Below, one piece after another: positions 9,885 through 19,876 of a stretch of DNA of 64,000 nt (within the stretch, counting starts at the first letter, position 1; every line of letters starts with the position of its first letter). Source of the DNA: Marinomonas agarivorans (lineage in GTDB: Bacteria > Pseudomonadota > Gammaproteobacteria > Pseudomonadales > Marinomonadaceae); assembly GCA_002173415.2 (NCBI GenBank), contig NHNK02000016.1, positions 1 through 64,000 on the forward strand, written 5' to 3'. The notes under the pieces were generated by a model. It made no database searches. It was not told where the DNA came from and saw only the letters and a list, made by a program, of their open reading frames with translations. The position numbers were made by a program, and so were the translations under genes.

Positions 9885-10877
9885 ATGGCTTTTACAATTG
9901 GTTCTTATTCAATTTCATCTCCGGTCATTCTCGCTCCTATGGCGGGCATTACTGACCTACCGTTCAGGCAATTGTGTCATACACAAGGTGCTGGTTTGGT
10001 TGTGTCCGAAATGGTTACCTCAGATGTACGATTATGGAATAGCACTAAAAGCCGTCATCGACTTGTACATGATATGGAAATTTCACCTCGATCTGTTCAG
10101 ATTGCAGGAGGAGAGCCTGAAATGATGGCAGAAGCAGCCCGTTTAAACGTCGAGCAAGGAGCACAGATTATCGATATTAATATGGGGTGCCCAGCCAAGA
10201 AAGTATGCAACAAAGCAGCAGGATCTGCTTTGTTAAAAGATGAGCCATTAGTCAGACGTATTTTGGAGTCTGTGGTTAGCAGTGTAAATGTACCCGTTAC
10301 ATTAAAAATTCGTACTGGATGGAACCGAGAGCAGCAAAATGGCTTACGTGTTGCTAAAATGGCAGAAGATATTGGTATTCAAGCAATTGCAGTACATGGC
10401 CGCACCCGAGAATGTAAATTTAAGGGCAATGCAGAGTACGATACCATTGCAACAATAAAACAGGCGCTATCCATTCCAGTGTTTGCTAATGGTGATATTG
10501 ATACAGCTCAAAAAGCCAAATTTGTGAAAGACTATACTCAAGCAGATGGCATTATGATTGGCCGTGCAGCACAAGGAAAGCCATGGATTTTTCGAGAAAT
10601 ACAACATTTTTTGGAAACCAACAAAGAATTACCTCCCCCTAGTATGAAAGAAATTAAAGCCCTTGTGATGAAACACGTGTCAGCTTTACACCAATTCTAT
10701 GGGGAGTATTCAGGTGTGCGCATAGCCAGAAAGCATGTCGGCTGGTATTTAAACACATTAACCAATGGCAACGAGTTTCGTCGTTTATTTAATCGTATTG
10801 AAGGAGTAAGCGAACAACTTACAGCATTGGAACTTTTTTTTACTCAACAGGAAACACAATACATTGCGTGCAGATAA
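9885..10877 (+). CDS. dusB: tRNA-dihydrouridine synthase B
   Basis: FMN-dependent reductase that makes dihydrouridine in tRNA. 330 residues. The TIM-barrel start APMAGITDLPFRQLC, the catalytic-loop motif DINMGCPAKKVCNKAAGSALL (catalytic Cys in the CPAK..C region) and FMN-phosphate binding ANGDI and GIMIGRAAQGKPWIF are intact. AGGAAACAG precedes the ATG. It is followed after 46 nt by fis, the classic dusB-fis operon. Confidence 0.97.
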   Translation: MAFTIGSYSISSPVILAPMAGITDLPFRQLCHTQGAGLVVSEMVTSDVRLWNSTKSRHRLVHDMEISPRSVQIAGGEPEMMAEAARLNVEQGAQIIDINMGCPAKKVCNKAAGSALLKDEPLVRRILESVVSSVNVPVTLKIRTGWNREQQNGLRVAKMAEDIGIQAIAVHGRTRECKFKGNAEYDTIATIKQALSIPVFANGDIDTAQKAKFVKDYTQADGIMIGRAAQGKPWIFREIQHFLETNKELPPPSMKEIKALVMKHVSALHQFYGEYSGVRIARKHVGWYLNTLTNGNEFRRLFNRIEGVSEQLTALELFFTQQETQYIACR

Positions 10878-10923
10878 ACGCAGTGTGTTTATTTTTATCA
10901 TTTAACTAGAAGGTTTATCATCC

Positions 10924-11205
10924 GTGACAGAACAAGTTAACTCTCATGTATTTAAAGCGACTTCTCCAGCAGGTCAGTCTCAAACACTACGAGACAACGT
11001 AGAAAAATCGTTAGAGAATTATTTCTCTAATCTGGGCAGCCAACCTATAACCAGCTTGTACCAACTGGTGCTGGCAGAAGTTGAGGCCCCTCTACTTGAA
11101 GCGGTTATGAATTACACCCATGACAACCAAACAAAAGCTTCTGAAGTGCTCGGCCTGAATCGCGGCACATTGAGGAAGAAACTTAAAACATACGGCATGT
11201 TATAA
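10924..11205 (+). CDS. fis: DNA-binding protein Fis
   Basis: Nucleoid-associated factor for inversion stimulation; bends DNA and modulates rRNA and growth-phase promoters. 93 residues. The C-terminal helix-turn-helix is highly conserved ([25 protein letters not shown]) and the dimerisation helices [16 protein letters not shown] match. The start is GTG, with GAAGG about 10 nt upstream. Co-transcribed with dusB and closed by a terminator. Confidence 0.97.
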   Translation: MTEQVNSHVFKATSPAGQSQTLRDNVEKSLENYFSNLGSQPITSLYQLVLAEVEAPLLEAVMNYTHDNQTKASEVLGLNRGTLRKKLKTYGML

Positions 11206-11210
11206 GAAAG

Positions 11211-11234
11211 AAAAGGCGTTTTACGCCTTTTTTT
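11211..11234 (+). terminator. Intrinsic terminator after fis
   Basis: AAAAGGCGT and ACGCCTTTT arms around a 3-nt loop, continuing into a run of T. Ends the dusB-fis transcript. Confidence 0.9.
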
Positions 11235-11320
11235 CGTTTTGAGCCCAACAAAATAAAACAGACTAACCCTATAGATTTATCGGCCCCGTTGCTTCTTTAT
11301 CAATGACAATGAGAACTATG

Positions 11321-12895
11321 ATGACCAATAATACTCGAGTGACTCCTATTAAACGCGCACTTATTAGTGTTTCAGATAAAACTGGTATCGTTGAGTTTGC
11401 AGCTCAACTTGCAGACCAAGGTGTAGAAATTTTGTCAACAGGTGGCACCTTCGCCATGTTACAAAAAGCCAATGTTCCAGCAACAGAGGTGTCTGATTAC
11501 ACAGGCTTTCCAGAAATGATGGATGGCAGAGTAAAAACACTGCACCCTAAAATTCATGGGGGAATTCTTGGTCGTCGCTCGCAAGATAATACGGTGATGC
11601 AAGAACATGGCATCAAAGAAATTGATATGGTGGTTGTTAATCTCTACCCATTTGAGGCCACCATCGCCAGACCTGACTGCGATTTGCCAATGGCAATCGA
11701 GAATATCGACATCGGTGGCCCTACTATGGTTCGCTCAGCAGCAAAAAATCATCAAGATGTTGCTATTGTTGTTAATCCTGCTGACTACTCTTGCATTCTC
11801 GATACGTTAAAAGAGCAAGGTGGTCTAACTTACGAAACTCGCTTTGATCTAGCAGTTAAAGCGTTTGAGCACACCTCGAACTACGATGGGGCAATCGCCA
11901 ATTTTCTTGGCAAAAAGGTGGAACATGGCAGTGATAATTTTGCTCGCACCTTTAACTTACAATTTCATAAAAAAGAAGAAATGCGTTACGGTGAAAACCC
12001 GCATCAAAAAGCGGCATTTTATGTGGAAGATCAGCCTCAAGAAGCGTCTGTCAGCACAGCTGTTCAGCTCCAAGGAAAAGCACTTTCCTACAATAACATT
12101 GCCGACACAGATGCAGCACTTGAATGCGTAAAAAGCTTTACTCAACCAGCTTGCGTTATTGTTAAACATGCAAATCCATGTGGTGTCGCCACCGGAGAGG
12201 ATTTATTTTCCGCTTACGATAAAGCCTATTTAACCGACCCAACTTCGGCCTTTGGAGGCATTATTGCCTTCAACCAAGAATTGGATGCCACCACAGCACA
12301 AGCCATTATCGAACGCCAGTTTGTTGAGGTGATTATTGCGCCCAGTATCAGCCAACAAGCTGCTGATATTGTCAGTGCCAAGCAAAATGTACGCTTACTA
12401 AGCTCTGGTCATTGGTCAGACAAAGCATCAGTATTGGATTACAAGCGCGTTAATGGCGGTTTACTTGTACAGGATAGGGACGATGGAATGATTGGTATCG
12501 ATGATTTAAAAATCGTATCAAAGCGTCAACCAACAGCAGAAGAATTAAAGGATCTGTTATTTACTTGGAAAGTGGCAAAATTTGTGAAGTCCAATGCCAT
12601 TGTCTACGCCAAAGATGAACGTACCATTGGTATCGGTGCAGGACAAATGAGTCGCGTGTACAGTGCAAAAATCGCAGGTATCAAAGCCGCTGATGAAAAC
12701 TTAACCGTGGCGGGTTCTGTGATGGCGTCTGATGCTTTCTTTCCTTTTCGAGATGGTATTGATGCCGCCGCTGAAGCGGGCATTACTGCCGTTATTCAGC
12801 CTGGTGGTTCGATGCGTGACGAGGAAGTCATTGCGGCTGCCGATGAAGCTGGCATGGCAATGGTGTTCACTGGCATGCGCCATTTCCGCCACTAA
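11321..12895 (+). CDS. purH: Bifunctional AICAR transformylase / IMP cyclohydrolase
   Basis: Catalyses the last two steps of IMP synthesis. About 524 residues. The N-terminal cyclohydrolase domain ([45 protein letters not shown]) and the C-terminal transformylase domain (LRYGENPHQ-like [35 protein letters not shown]) are both complete. The open frame reaches 11303, but GAGA directly ahead of the paired ATGs at 11318/11321 supports the later start. Twenty-two nt upstream of purD, forming the purHD operon. Confidence 0.97.
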   Translation: MTNNTRVTPIKRALISVSDKTGIVEFAAQLADQGVEILSTGGTFAMLQKANVPATEVSDYTGFPEMMDGRVKTLHPKIHGGILGRRSQDNTVMQEHGIKEIDMVVVNLYPFEATIARPDCDLPMAIENIDIGGPTMVRSAAKNHQDVAIVVNPADYSCILDTLKEQGGLTYETRFDLAVKAFEHTSNYDGAIANFLGKKVEHGSDNFARTFNLQFHKKEEMRYGENPHQKAAFYVEDQPQEASVSTAVQLQGKALSYNNIADTDAALECVKSFTQPACVIVKHANPCGVATGEDLFSAYDKAYLTDPTSAFGGIIAFNQELDATTAQAIIERQFVEVIIAPSISQQAADIVSAKQNVRLLSSGHWSDKASVLDYKRVNGGLLVQDRDDGMIGIDDLKIVSKRQPTAEELKDLLFTWKVAKFVKSNAIVYAKDERTIGIGAGQMSRVYSAKIAGIKAADENLTVAGSVMASDAFFPFRDGIDAAAEAGITAVIQPGGSMRDEEVIAAADEAGMAMVFTGMRHFRH

Positions 12896-12917
12896 ACAGA
12901 TTAGCTAAGAGGTTACT

Positions 12918-14207
12918 ATGAAAGTTCTTATTATTGGTAATGGCGGACGTGAACACGCCTTAGCCTGGAAAGTAGCGCAATCAGAGAAAGTGACAAAGGT
13001 GTTTGTTGCCCCAGGCAACGCTGGCACAGCATTAGAACACAAAGTAGAAAATATCGACCTGTCTGTCACTGATATTGACGGGTTAATGCGCTTTGCTCAG
13101 CAAGAAAAAATAGAATTAACCATTGTCGGCCCAGAAGCCCCTCTTGTTATTGGTGTTGTTGATGCGTTTGAAAAAGCAGGCTTAGCCATATTTGGCCCTA
13201 CCGCAGCGGCAGCACAATTAGAAGGATCAAAAGCCTTTACCAAAGACTTCTTGGCACGCCACGCCATCCCCACTGCGGAATATGGCAATTTCACTGAAAT
13301 TGATGCGGCCGTTGCTTATATTAAAGAGAAAGGCACTCCTATTGTAGTTAAAGCCGATGGTTTAGCGGCAGGGAAAGGTGTCATCATTGCTGAAAATGAG
13401 GCCGACGCCATTGCTGCCGTTGAAGATATGCTGGCAGGAAATCGCTTTGGTGACGCGGGCAGCCGAGTGGTTATTGAAGAATTTCTTACCGGAGAAGAAG
13501 CCAGTTTTATTTGTATGGTTGATGGTGAGACCGTTCTGCCTCTGGCAACCAGTCAAGACCACAAAGCGAGAGACAATGGTGACCAAGGCCCGAACACAGG
13601 TGGCATGGGCGCTTATTCTCCAGCCCCCGTTGTTACGCCTGAAATCCATGAACGCATCATGCAAGAAATCATTCTACCAACTGTAAAAGGCATGAATGCT
13701 GAAGGTAATCGCTACCGCGGTTTTCTCTATGCCGGTGTGATGATATCACCAACAGGTCAACCTAAAACACTGGAGTACAACTGCCGTTTTGGAGACCCAG
13801 AAACCCAGCCTATTATGATGCGTTTACGCTCTGATTTGACGGAACTATGTTTGGCGGCAATCAATGGAAAATTGGATACTGTCGAAGCGGTTTGGGACCC
13901 TAGAGCCAGTTTAGGCGTTGTGCTGGCTGCTGGCGGCTACCCTAACAAGTATGCCAAGGGTGATACTATTGTTGGCCATGATGCGCAATTCGCAGCTCAT
14001 CAGAAAGTCTTTCATGCTGGCACATGTACACAGAATAAGGATATTGTCACCAACGGTGGACGAGTTTTGTGTGCCACAGCTCTGGGGGATACAGTGGCTC
14101 AGGCACAGGCGGCGGCGTATCAAGTGGCTGATAATATTTCTTGGAATAATCTGTATTATCGTACCGATATTGGCCATCGTGCGATTAGCAGAGAGAAAAA
14201 CCGCTAA
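12918..14207 (+). CDS. purD: Phosphoribosylamine-glycine ligase
   Basis: ATP-grasp ligase that makes glycinamide ribonucleotide from phosphoribosylamine and glycine, the second step of purine synthesis. 429 residues. The N-terminal Rossmann-like KVLIIGNGGREHALAWK, VGPEAPLVIGV, KADGLAAGKGV ATP-binding loop and the QDHKARDNGDQGPNTGGMGAYSP signature are all present. AGAGG precedes the ATG. Follows purH in an operon. Confidence 0.97.
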   Translation: MKVLIIGNGGREHALAWKVAQSEKVTKVFVAPGNAGTALEHKVENIDLSVTDIDGLMRFAQQEKIELTIVGPEAPLVIGVVDAFEKAGLAIFGPTAAAAQLEGSKAFTKDFLARHAIPTAEYGNFTEIDAAVAYIKEKGTPIVVKADGLAAGKGVIIAENEADAIAAVEDMLAGNRFGDAGSRVVIEEFLTGEEASFICMVDGETVLPLATSQDHKARDNGDQGPNTGGMGAYSPAPVVTPEIHERIMQEIILPTVKGMNAEGNRYRGFLYAGVMISPTGQPKTLEYNCRFGDPETQPIMMRLRSDLTELCLAAINGKLDTVEAVWDPRASLGVVLAAGGYPNKYAKGDTIVGHDAQFAAHQKVFHAGTCTQNKDIVTNGGRVLCATALGDTVAQAQAAAYQVADNISWNNLYYRTDIGHRAISREKNR

Positions 14208-14252
14208 AATACAAATAACACTAAACGCAGTGACAAGTGCTAACTAAATAAA

Positions 14253-14298
14253 GCGACAGGCACTCTTTCTATGTAGTGACTGGCACTTTCTCTATGTG
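14253..14298. repeat. 23-nt tandem duplication after purD
   Basis: Two imperfect 23-nt units (starting GCGACAGGCACTCTTTCTAT and GTGACTGGCACTTTCTCTAT), with a further partial copy GTGACAAGCG behind. Lies 45 nt past the purD stop, before the convergent small gene. Confidence 0.75.
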
Positions 14299-14341
14299 GT
14301 GACAAGCGAAGATACGAATACGACTTCTGAATGTCACTGCG

Positions 14342-14614
14342 TTAGTCGTTATCATCCATCTTTCTATTGTTTAATTGATCGGCCTTGCGGTCTAAAACTC
14401 CCCGTAACACTCGCCCCCACTCAAGCACTAGCAAACCAAAAATCACCCCACCCATCCAATCAAATGCCAGTAAAAAGCCTAATGATGCTAAGAAACCGTA
14501 TAGATATAATAGATTTTTTCGAGTCTCTGGCGTCGTTTGTCGGCAAAACCAAGTTGTGACCAGCAAGCCAATGGCAAAGTACCAGTAATATTCAATTAAT
14601 ATTGGGTAAAGCAT
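14342..14614 (-). CDS. Small hypothetical membrane protein
   Basis: 90 residues with three probable membrane stretches (residues 8-22, 36-50 and 52-66), then a basic/polar tail RKADQLNNRKMDDND. I do not recognise a family. Support for being real: clean hydrophobic pattern, positively charged loop RQTTPETRKN between segments, and its own intergenic space on both sides. Convergent to purD. Function unknown. Confidence 0.6.
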   Translation of the reverse strand: MLYPILIEYYWYFAIGLLVTTWFCRQTTPETRKNLLYLYGFLASLGFLLAFDWMGGVIFGLLVLEWGRVLRGVLDRKADQLNNRKMDDND

Positions 14615-14864
14615 GTTCTATTATTCTCTGCTATTAAAACGTTAAGATCATTACCAACAGATCCAAGTCTTCTTTTTGAAATAAGCTCAAGCGGTTTACT
14701 GTATTTAGCTCAGTATTTTTAATTTTAAAAGAGTCTTTCTGAAATTGAAAAGCTTTCTTTATTCATACGCCACCTGTCGAAAACCTTGTATAATTAAGTA
14801 AGGTGCGAATAAATCTTCCTTAACGTATTCATTTTTAAGCATTACCTAACAAGAGCCAAAGGAT

Positions 14865-17150
14865 ATGCAATTAATGCTCAAACCTATATTTACTGTATTG
14901 CTGCTACTGTTCTCTTATATCGGGCAAGCACAGATATTACCATTTGCTTTAGATCAAGATCGTAGTGAAATTAGTCTTGGTGAAATTGGAGACTTTTTTA
15001 AAGATGAAAGCGGTGAACTAGCACTACAAGATGTCATGCAGCCCAACTACAACAATCAGTTTCTCCCCATTCAATCAGAATTTATCCAATTAGGCTCTGT
15101 CTCTGGGTACGTCTGGATAAAAGCGACGATCAATGTTACTAACGTAAATGATCTATCGCTGGCGCTTCAAGTTAGAGCACCTCGTTTATTAATTTTGGAT
15201 GTCTATTTACCGCAAATATATGGTTTGGAGACGGTTACTGAGTCCGGACTATTACGCCCACTGAACAACAAAAAAAACCAGTCTTACACGCTCATCCCGT
15301 TAAACGACAACACACCTGACAATATTGATATCTACATTAAAATGTCTTCGGTAACCGCCATAAATGCTGACATTAGAGTCGTACCTGTCAATGAATTAAC
15401 AAAGAGCTATCAAGCAGAATATCTAATTAGTGGTCTTTTGATTGGCATTATGGTGTTTATCTTTCTATCCAATATTTTCTTTTTCGCCATGTCCGGCAAC
15501 AGCATGTATTTGTATTACAGTATGGTCTTAGTAAACGCTGTTGTACTCCATGTTATTCTGCATGGCTATTTAGCGCATTTGTTACCGAGTTTGTTCCCCT
15601 ACCAAGCTCAAATCTACAATGTGTCAGTATTATTAGCGACATCCGCCACATTGCTGTTTTCTCGCGCTTATCTTGAAATTAAAAATCGTCTATCTTTTTT
15701 TGATTCACCACTTCTACTACTGTGTGTCATCAATACGGTATTTGCATTTTCGGCCGCTTTTACGCCCGATATTATTCCAGCCACCTATGTTTCTACACTA
15801 ATCCTTGTTTCGGCTTTATTTTTAACAACCGTTGGTATTACCGCCAGTATTTGTAGAGTTCCTTTTGCCCATTATTACTTAGTCGCAAGGCTCACATTGT
15901 TTGTTGGTTACAGTTATTGGGTGCTAAACCGACACGGCATCGCTTCCAATATGACGTTTTTCTTCTGGGGGTTAACATCCTCAATTTTACTTGAAGCCAT
16001 GATTCATTTTTTTGGCGTCTTCGCTAAATCGAATGTTTTTATTAGTGCCTCACTTAGTAAGAAAAAACGCTTTAGCAACAACGACCAATCGTTGGCAATC
16101 ATTAAAGATTTAACAGGCAGAATGAAACGACAACTCAATATTGTTAGTGGCTACCTGAACGGCCTTCCTGACGTTTATGCTCACAAAGAAGACAATGACG
16201 CCAATAACATTGAGAAAGCCAATCGTAATTTAGAGCACATTGTTGAGCGGCTAGAAAATCTGACCGATCTGCAATATATAACCAATAATAATAGTGTGAG
16301 TTACACCTATATTGATTCATTAATCGAAGAGACTCTCAATTTATTCCATGAATTAGATCAGGATGCGACTCAAGTTCAGTTGGTTGCACCTGATATTCTC
16401 CGCGATGAGCAAGTCAGCCAAGCCAGATTACTCAAGCACTTACTATTGTCTTTGCTATTAGAATTCCGCAATTTTAGCCACCAGACTCTAACAGTGACCC
16501 TATCGAAAGCAATGAACAGTCAAGAAGGCTTGAGTTACCTTGATATTAAAATAACGCCTCTCCCTCGCCACATAGCAGAAGACGATGGCACACAACTAAA
16601 TTTAGGAATAGGCTACATTCAGCACCTGATTGCTCAACTCAATGGAAGAATTCTCCAGTCAGATCAACCTGAACAAGAGTTTCGTATCCATCTACCCGCT
16701 CGTTACCGCCTCGTGGATCGAAAACCTGAAATCAAAAACATCCAATCCTGCCAACTATTCATTATGAATAACCACACTAATACAGGGAAAAAGCTTTTAA
16801 GTCTGCTGCAAACTTGGCCAATCAGCATTATTCAAGTACAAGACATGGCCGAGTTGCATAAGCATGACATACAAAGTAGCCGTAAAGGCATTGTAAATAT
16901 CGTTATATTCCTAGAGCACTCAGGCTACATTCCTCAACTGGCGGTGCAGCACATCAAGCCTTTGATCCGAATAGAGGATCAATGTCTCTTGATTACAGAC
17001 AATATAAAAATGCCAAAAGACTTTGCTTTTACACTAGGCTTCGATCAATTGATTTACACCCTTGAACTGGAGCATAAATTAAAAAGTACGCTTGTCAGCC
17101 TGACTGAAAAAGGGTTACGTTTGCAAGATGCACGTCTCTCATCGAAATAA
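14865..17150 (+). CDS. 7TM-DISM sensor with degenerate kinase and receiver domains
   Basis: 761-residue membrane sensor. Order: signal peptide (1-22), periplasmic 7TMR-DISM ligand-binding beta domain (about 25-175), seven membrane helices (about 187-392), a HisKA-like helical pair (405-470), an HATPase-like region (500-615) and a receiver-like C-terminus (620-755). The kinase looks dead: the H-box position reads LTGRMKRQLNIVSGY with no phosphorylatable His, the N-box region is LLKHLLLSLLLEFRNFS, and no glycine-rich ATP-lid motif remains. The receiver part lacks the acidic pocket. AAAGGA precedes the ATG. Best read as a non-catalytic signalling partner; domain boundaries are by eye. Confidence 0.75.
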   Translation: MQLMLKPIFTVLLLLFSYIGQAQILPFALDQDRSEISLGEIGDFFKDESGELALQDVMQPNYNNQFLPIQSEFIQLGSVSGYVWIKATINVTNVNDLSLALQVRAPRLLILDVYLPQIYGLETVTESGLLRPLNNKKNQSYTLIPLNDNTPDNIDIYIKMSSVTAINADIRVVPVNELTKSYQAEYLISGLLIGIMVFIFLSNIFFFAMSGNSMYLYYSMVLVNAVVLHVILHGYLAHLLPSLFPYQAQIYNVSVLLATSATLLFSRAYLEIKNRLSFFDSPLLLLCVINTVFAFSAAFTPDIIPATYVSTLILVSALFLTTVGITASICRVPFAHYYLVARLTLFVGYSYWVLNRHGIASNMTFFFWGLTSSILLEAMIHFFGVFAKSNVFISASLSKKKRFSNNDQSLAIIKDLTGRMKRQLNIVSGYLNGLPDVYAHKEDNDANNIEKANRNLEHIVERLENLTDLQYITNNNSVSYTYIDSLIEETLNLFHELDQDATQVQLVAPDILRDEQVSQARLLKHLLLSLLLEFRNFSHQTLTVTLSKAMNSQEGLSYLDIKITPLPRHIAEDDGTQLNLGIGYIQHLIAQLNGRILQSDQPEQEFRIHLPARYRLVDRKPEIKNIQSCQLFIMNNHTNTGKKLLSLLQTWPISIIQVQDMAELHKHDIQSSRKGIVNIVIFLEHSGYIPQLAVQHIKPLIRIEDQCLLITDNIKMPKDFAFTLGFDQLIYTLELEHKLKSTLVSLTEKGLRLQDARLSSK

Positions 17151-17224
17151 GCCAAACAAGCGATGTGAGTCAAGAAAACAAGATTGTCATACAACCAACC
17201 ATACAAGATAATTAAGGAGTCTGA

Positions 17225-17566
17225 ATGGACTGTTTATTTTGCAAACTAGTTGCCGGTGAAATACCTGCAACCGTCTTATACGAAGATGAACATGTCATTG
17301 CTTTTGAAGATATTATGCCGCAAGCACCAGAACACTTTTTAGTGATACCAAAAAAGCACATCAGCACATTGAACGACCTCACAGACGAGGACATATTCGT
17401 AATGGGCATGCTACCAGTTGTTGCCAGTAAAGTAGCAAAACAAAAAGGCATCGCCGAAGACGGTTATCGCGTCGTAATGAACTGCAATGAAAATGGCGGG
17501 CAAACTGTCTACCACATTCATATGCATGTACTTGCAGGTCGACAATTAACTTGGCCTCCAGGCTAA
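17225..17566 (+). CDS. HIT family protein (HinT-like)
   Basis: 113-residue histidine-triad nucleotide hydrolase of the HinT/PKCI type, acting on AMP-lysine-type phosphoramidates. CLFCKLVAGEIPA at the N-terminus holds the zinc-type CxxC, and the catalytic triad is visible in VYHIHMHVLAGR (HxHxH). AAGGAG lies 8 nt before the ATG. Located 59 nt before coq7. Confidence 0.95.
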   Translation: MDCLFCKLVAGEIPATVLYEDEHVIAFEDIMPQAPEHFLVIPKKHISTLNDLTDEDIFVMGMLPVVASKVAKQKGIAEDGYRVVMNCNENGGQTVYHIHMHVLAGRQLTWPPG

Positions 17567-17625
17567 CGTACAAGAATACAATTACCATCAGAATGACAGA
17601 GCTTACAACGATTGCCGGAGCCCCC

Positions 17626-18258
17626 ATGAACTCAATAGTCGATAACGCTATTTTAAACTTTGATAAAGCACTACGAACCCTAGTGAGAAATGCTTCAGTG
17701 GCTAAACGTCCTTCTCCAGCTCTGTCTCACTCTGAGTCGCAACTCACATCAAACGAGCGTCAGCACAGCATAGGCCTAATGCGCATAAACCACACCGGTG
17801 AAGTCTGTGCTCAAGGGCTTTACATGGGCCAAGCTTTAACAGCCAAACTAGCAACCGTAAGGGAGCAAATGGACCATGCTGCCGAAGAAGAGATTGATCA
17901 TCTAGTTTGGTGTGAGCAAAGACTCAATGAATTGGGTGGACGTACCAGCTACCTAAATCCATTTTTCTTTTCTGCCTCATTTACCATTGGTGCTGCTGCA
18001 GGCTTAATCAGCGATAAGTTAAGCCTAGGTTTTGTTGCTGCCACAGAAGATCAAGTTTGCCTGCACATAGAAAAACACTTAGCAGGCCTACCAGACAAAG
18101 ATTTACGTAGCAAAGCCGTACTCGAACAAATGCACAAAGACGAAGCAGAACATAAAAAATTGGCCCTTGACTCTGGTGGATACCAATTTCCTCAACCAAT
18201 TATGAGCGCCATGACGACAATTTCCAAAGTCATGACAACATCAACCTACAGGATATAA
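17626..18258 (+). CDS. coq7: Ubiquinone hydroxylase Coq7
   Basis: Membrane-associated di-iron monooxygenase for 2-polyprenyl-3-methyl-6-methoxy-benzoquinol hydroxylation in ubiquinone synthesis. About 210 residues. Iron ligands are visible in NHTGEVCAQGLY, AAEEEIDHLVWCEQR (ExxH) and HKDEAEHKK (ExxH). The frame is open from 17551, overlapping the HIT gene, but the ATG at 17626 has GGAG at 17617-17620 and matches family length. Presumed operon with the HIT gene and pdxH. Confidence 0.95.
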   Translation: MNSIVDNAILNFDKALRTLVRNASVAKRPSPALSHSESQLTSNERQHSIGLMRINHTGEVCAQGLYMGQALTAKLATVREQMDHAAEEEIDHLVWCEQRLNELGGRTSYLNPFFFSASFTIGAAAGLISDKLSLGFVAATEDQVCLHIEKHLAGLPDKDLRSKAVLEQMHKDEAEHKKLALDSGGYQFPQPIMSAMTTISKVMTTSTYRI

Positions 18259-18274
18259 CTTAAAGGGTATAGCA

Positions 18275-18916
18275 ATGAATCAAGACATTAGCGCCTTACG
18301 TCGCGATTACCAATTTCAAGACTTACTAGAAAGTGAGATTCCACAAGACCCTTTTACACTGTTTGATCACTGGCTTGAACAAGCAATAGAATCATGCCCG
18401 TATGACCCAACAGCAATGACCCTAAGTACGGTCGATCCACAGCATGCTCCGCACTCCAGAATTGTTCTGCTCAAACAAAGACAAGAGAGCGGTTTTGTGT
18501 TTTTCACCAATTATGACAGCGACAAAGGCAAAGAAATCGCCACAAATAACAAGGCTTGTTTAAACTTCTTTTGGCCAGAACTAAGCCGACAAGTTCGCAT
18601 TGAAGGCACCCTACATAAAGTAGAGCGCACCGCGTCAGAGACTTACTTTGCTTCACGCCCAAAAGACAGCCAAATCGCTGCCACCGCCTCCCCACAAAGT
18701 AAAACCATAGACAGGGAAACATTGCATAGTCAAATGGCCTCACTTACACAAACACTGGCAGAACAAGATGTACCTTGCCCCAAAAACTGGGGAGGCTATG
18801 AACTAAAAGCCAACTACCTCGAATTTTGGCAAGGCAGACCGAGCCGTTTACACGACCGCCTTTGTTTTCAACTGCAAGCCGATACAAACTGGCACTTATT
18901 TCGTCGAGCTCCATAA
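18275..18916 (+). CDS. pdxH: Pyridoxine/pyridoxamine 5'-phosphate oxidase
   Basis: FMN-dependent oxidase that makes pyridoxal 5'-phosphate. 213 residues, normal. Conserved segments: DPTAMTLSTVDPQHAPHSRIVLLK, FFTNYDSDKGKEIATN, the FWPELSRQVRIEGT substrate region and the C-terminal EFWQGRPSRLHDRL ending in RRAP. AAAGGG precedes the ATG. Sixteen nt after coq7. Confidence 0.97.
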   Translation: MNQDISALRRDYQFQDLLESEIPQDPFTLFDHWLEQAIESCPYDPTAMTLSTVDPQHAPHSRIVLLKQRQESGFVFFTNYDSDKGKEIATNNKACLNFFWPELSRQVRIEGTLHKVERTASETYFASRPKDSQIAATASPQSKTIDRETLHSQMASLTQTLAEQDVPCPKNWGGYELKANYLEFWQGRPSRLHDRLCFQLQADTNWHLFRRAP

Positions 18917-18944
18917 GCGGAGCTTCTCTAGAGTTTTCTAACGA

Positions 18945-19706
18945 ATGAGCGGACACCTTATCCACATGTTCACACACGTATTTCAGCGTTTTTTTAACAA
19001 ACCCAACTCACGCAGCACATTTCTTGACGCCTACCGAGGCTGCGCTGTATTGCTCATGATCGTATTTCATTTATGTTGGGATTTACGTGCCTTTGACTAT
19101 TTAGAATACAGTCTTAAATCACCTTTTTGGGTCAGTTTTAGGGCCATTATTATGACCCTATTTATCACCGCCATAGGCTGGTCCGCCTACTTAAGTTATC
19201 GCACGAGCATTCGCTGGAACGCATTTTTAACTCGACATATTAAACTTCTACTTTGCGCTACAGCCATCTCATTAGCGACCTATTTAGCCTTTCCCGATCA
19301 TTGGATTTTTTTTGGTATTTTGCACTTTATCCTCCTAGCTAGCATTATCATTACACCTGTCTCTCAGCGGCCATGGCTCAGTGTCGGAATTGGCGTGACT
19401 CTGCTATCCATATATTTTTTCAACGATGATATTAATGCATTTAGTTTCCATCGTTATCTGACTCACACCTTTCATCTGCCAACTTACACTTTAGATTTTG
19501 TTCATCCATTACCTTGGTTTGCCGTTGTCTTTTTTGGACCTCTGCTAGGCCACTTAGGGTTGCACAATATACGCTTACCTGAAAACCGCGTCTCAACTCT
19601 TTTTGCTCTAGCAGGGCGTTATGCATTGGTTATTTACCTCTGCCACCAGCTCGTGCTCTACTCCCTTGTCACCTTACTCGACACCATCATCAAACAATTG
19701 GCCTAA
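18945..19706 (+). CDS. HGSNAT-like multipass membrane protein (DUF1624)
   Basis: 253-residue membrane protein with about seven hydrophobic helices, of the heparan-alpha-glucosaminide N-acetyltransferase catalytic-domain family. FLDAYRGCAVLLMIVFHLCWDL at the N-terminus carries the typical R-G-x-A/C-x-x-x-M...H pattern of this family. No soluble domain follows. Role unknown in bacteria; acetylation of an envelope sugar is only an inference. The ribosome site is weak. Confidence 0.8.
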   Translation: MSGHLIHMFTHVFQRFFNKPNSRSTFLDAYRGCAVLLMIVFHLCWDLRAFDYLEYSLKSPFWVSFRAIIMTLFITAIGWSAYLSYRTSIRWNAFLTRHIKLLLCATAISLATYLAFPDHWIFFGILHFILLASIIITPVSQRPWLSVGIGVTLLSIYFFNDDINAFSFHRYLTHTFHLPTYTLDFVHPLPWFAVVFFGPLLGHLGLHNIRLPENRVSTLFALAGRYALVIYLCHQLVLYSLVTLLDTIIKQLA

Positions 19707-19772
19707 CAACAAAAGCAGACATGTAAGTACAATATTCAAGAAAGGAAAGCACTCAAAAAAGGCAATACGATT

Positions 19773-19808
19773 GGAAGAAACATAGGAAGAGGCATAGGAA
19801 AACGCATT
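19773..19808. repeat. 12-nt tandem triplication upstream of the CofD-like gene
   Basis: Three units: GGAAGAAACATA, GGAAGAGGCATA, GGAAAACGCATT. Located in the 170-nt leader of the CofD-like gene. Confidence 0.7.
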
Positions 19809-19876
19809 TTTGATCTAGCCTTAACTAGGCAAAGCGCATTAAAAACAGAGTTGCAACAGCAGATAAGAGAGAACTT

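Noticed and set aside
17551-17625. Upstream extension of coq7 into the HIT gene
   Set aside because: Extension does not look like Coq7 and the ATG at 17626 has a GGAG site and family length.
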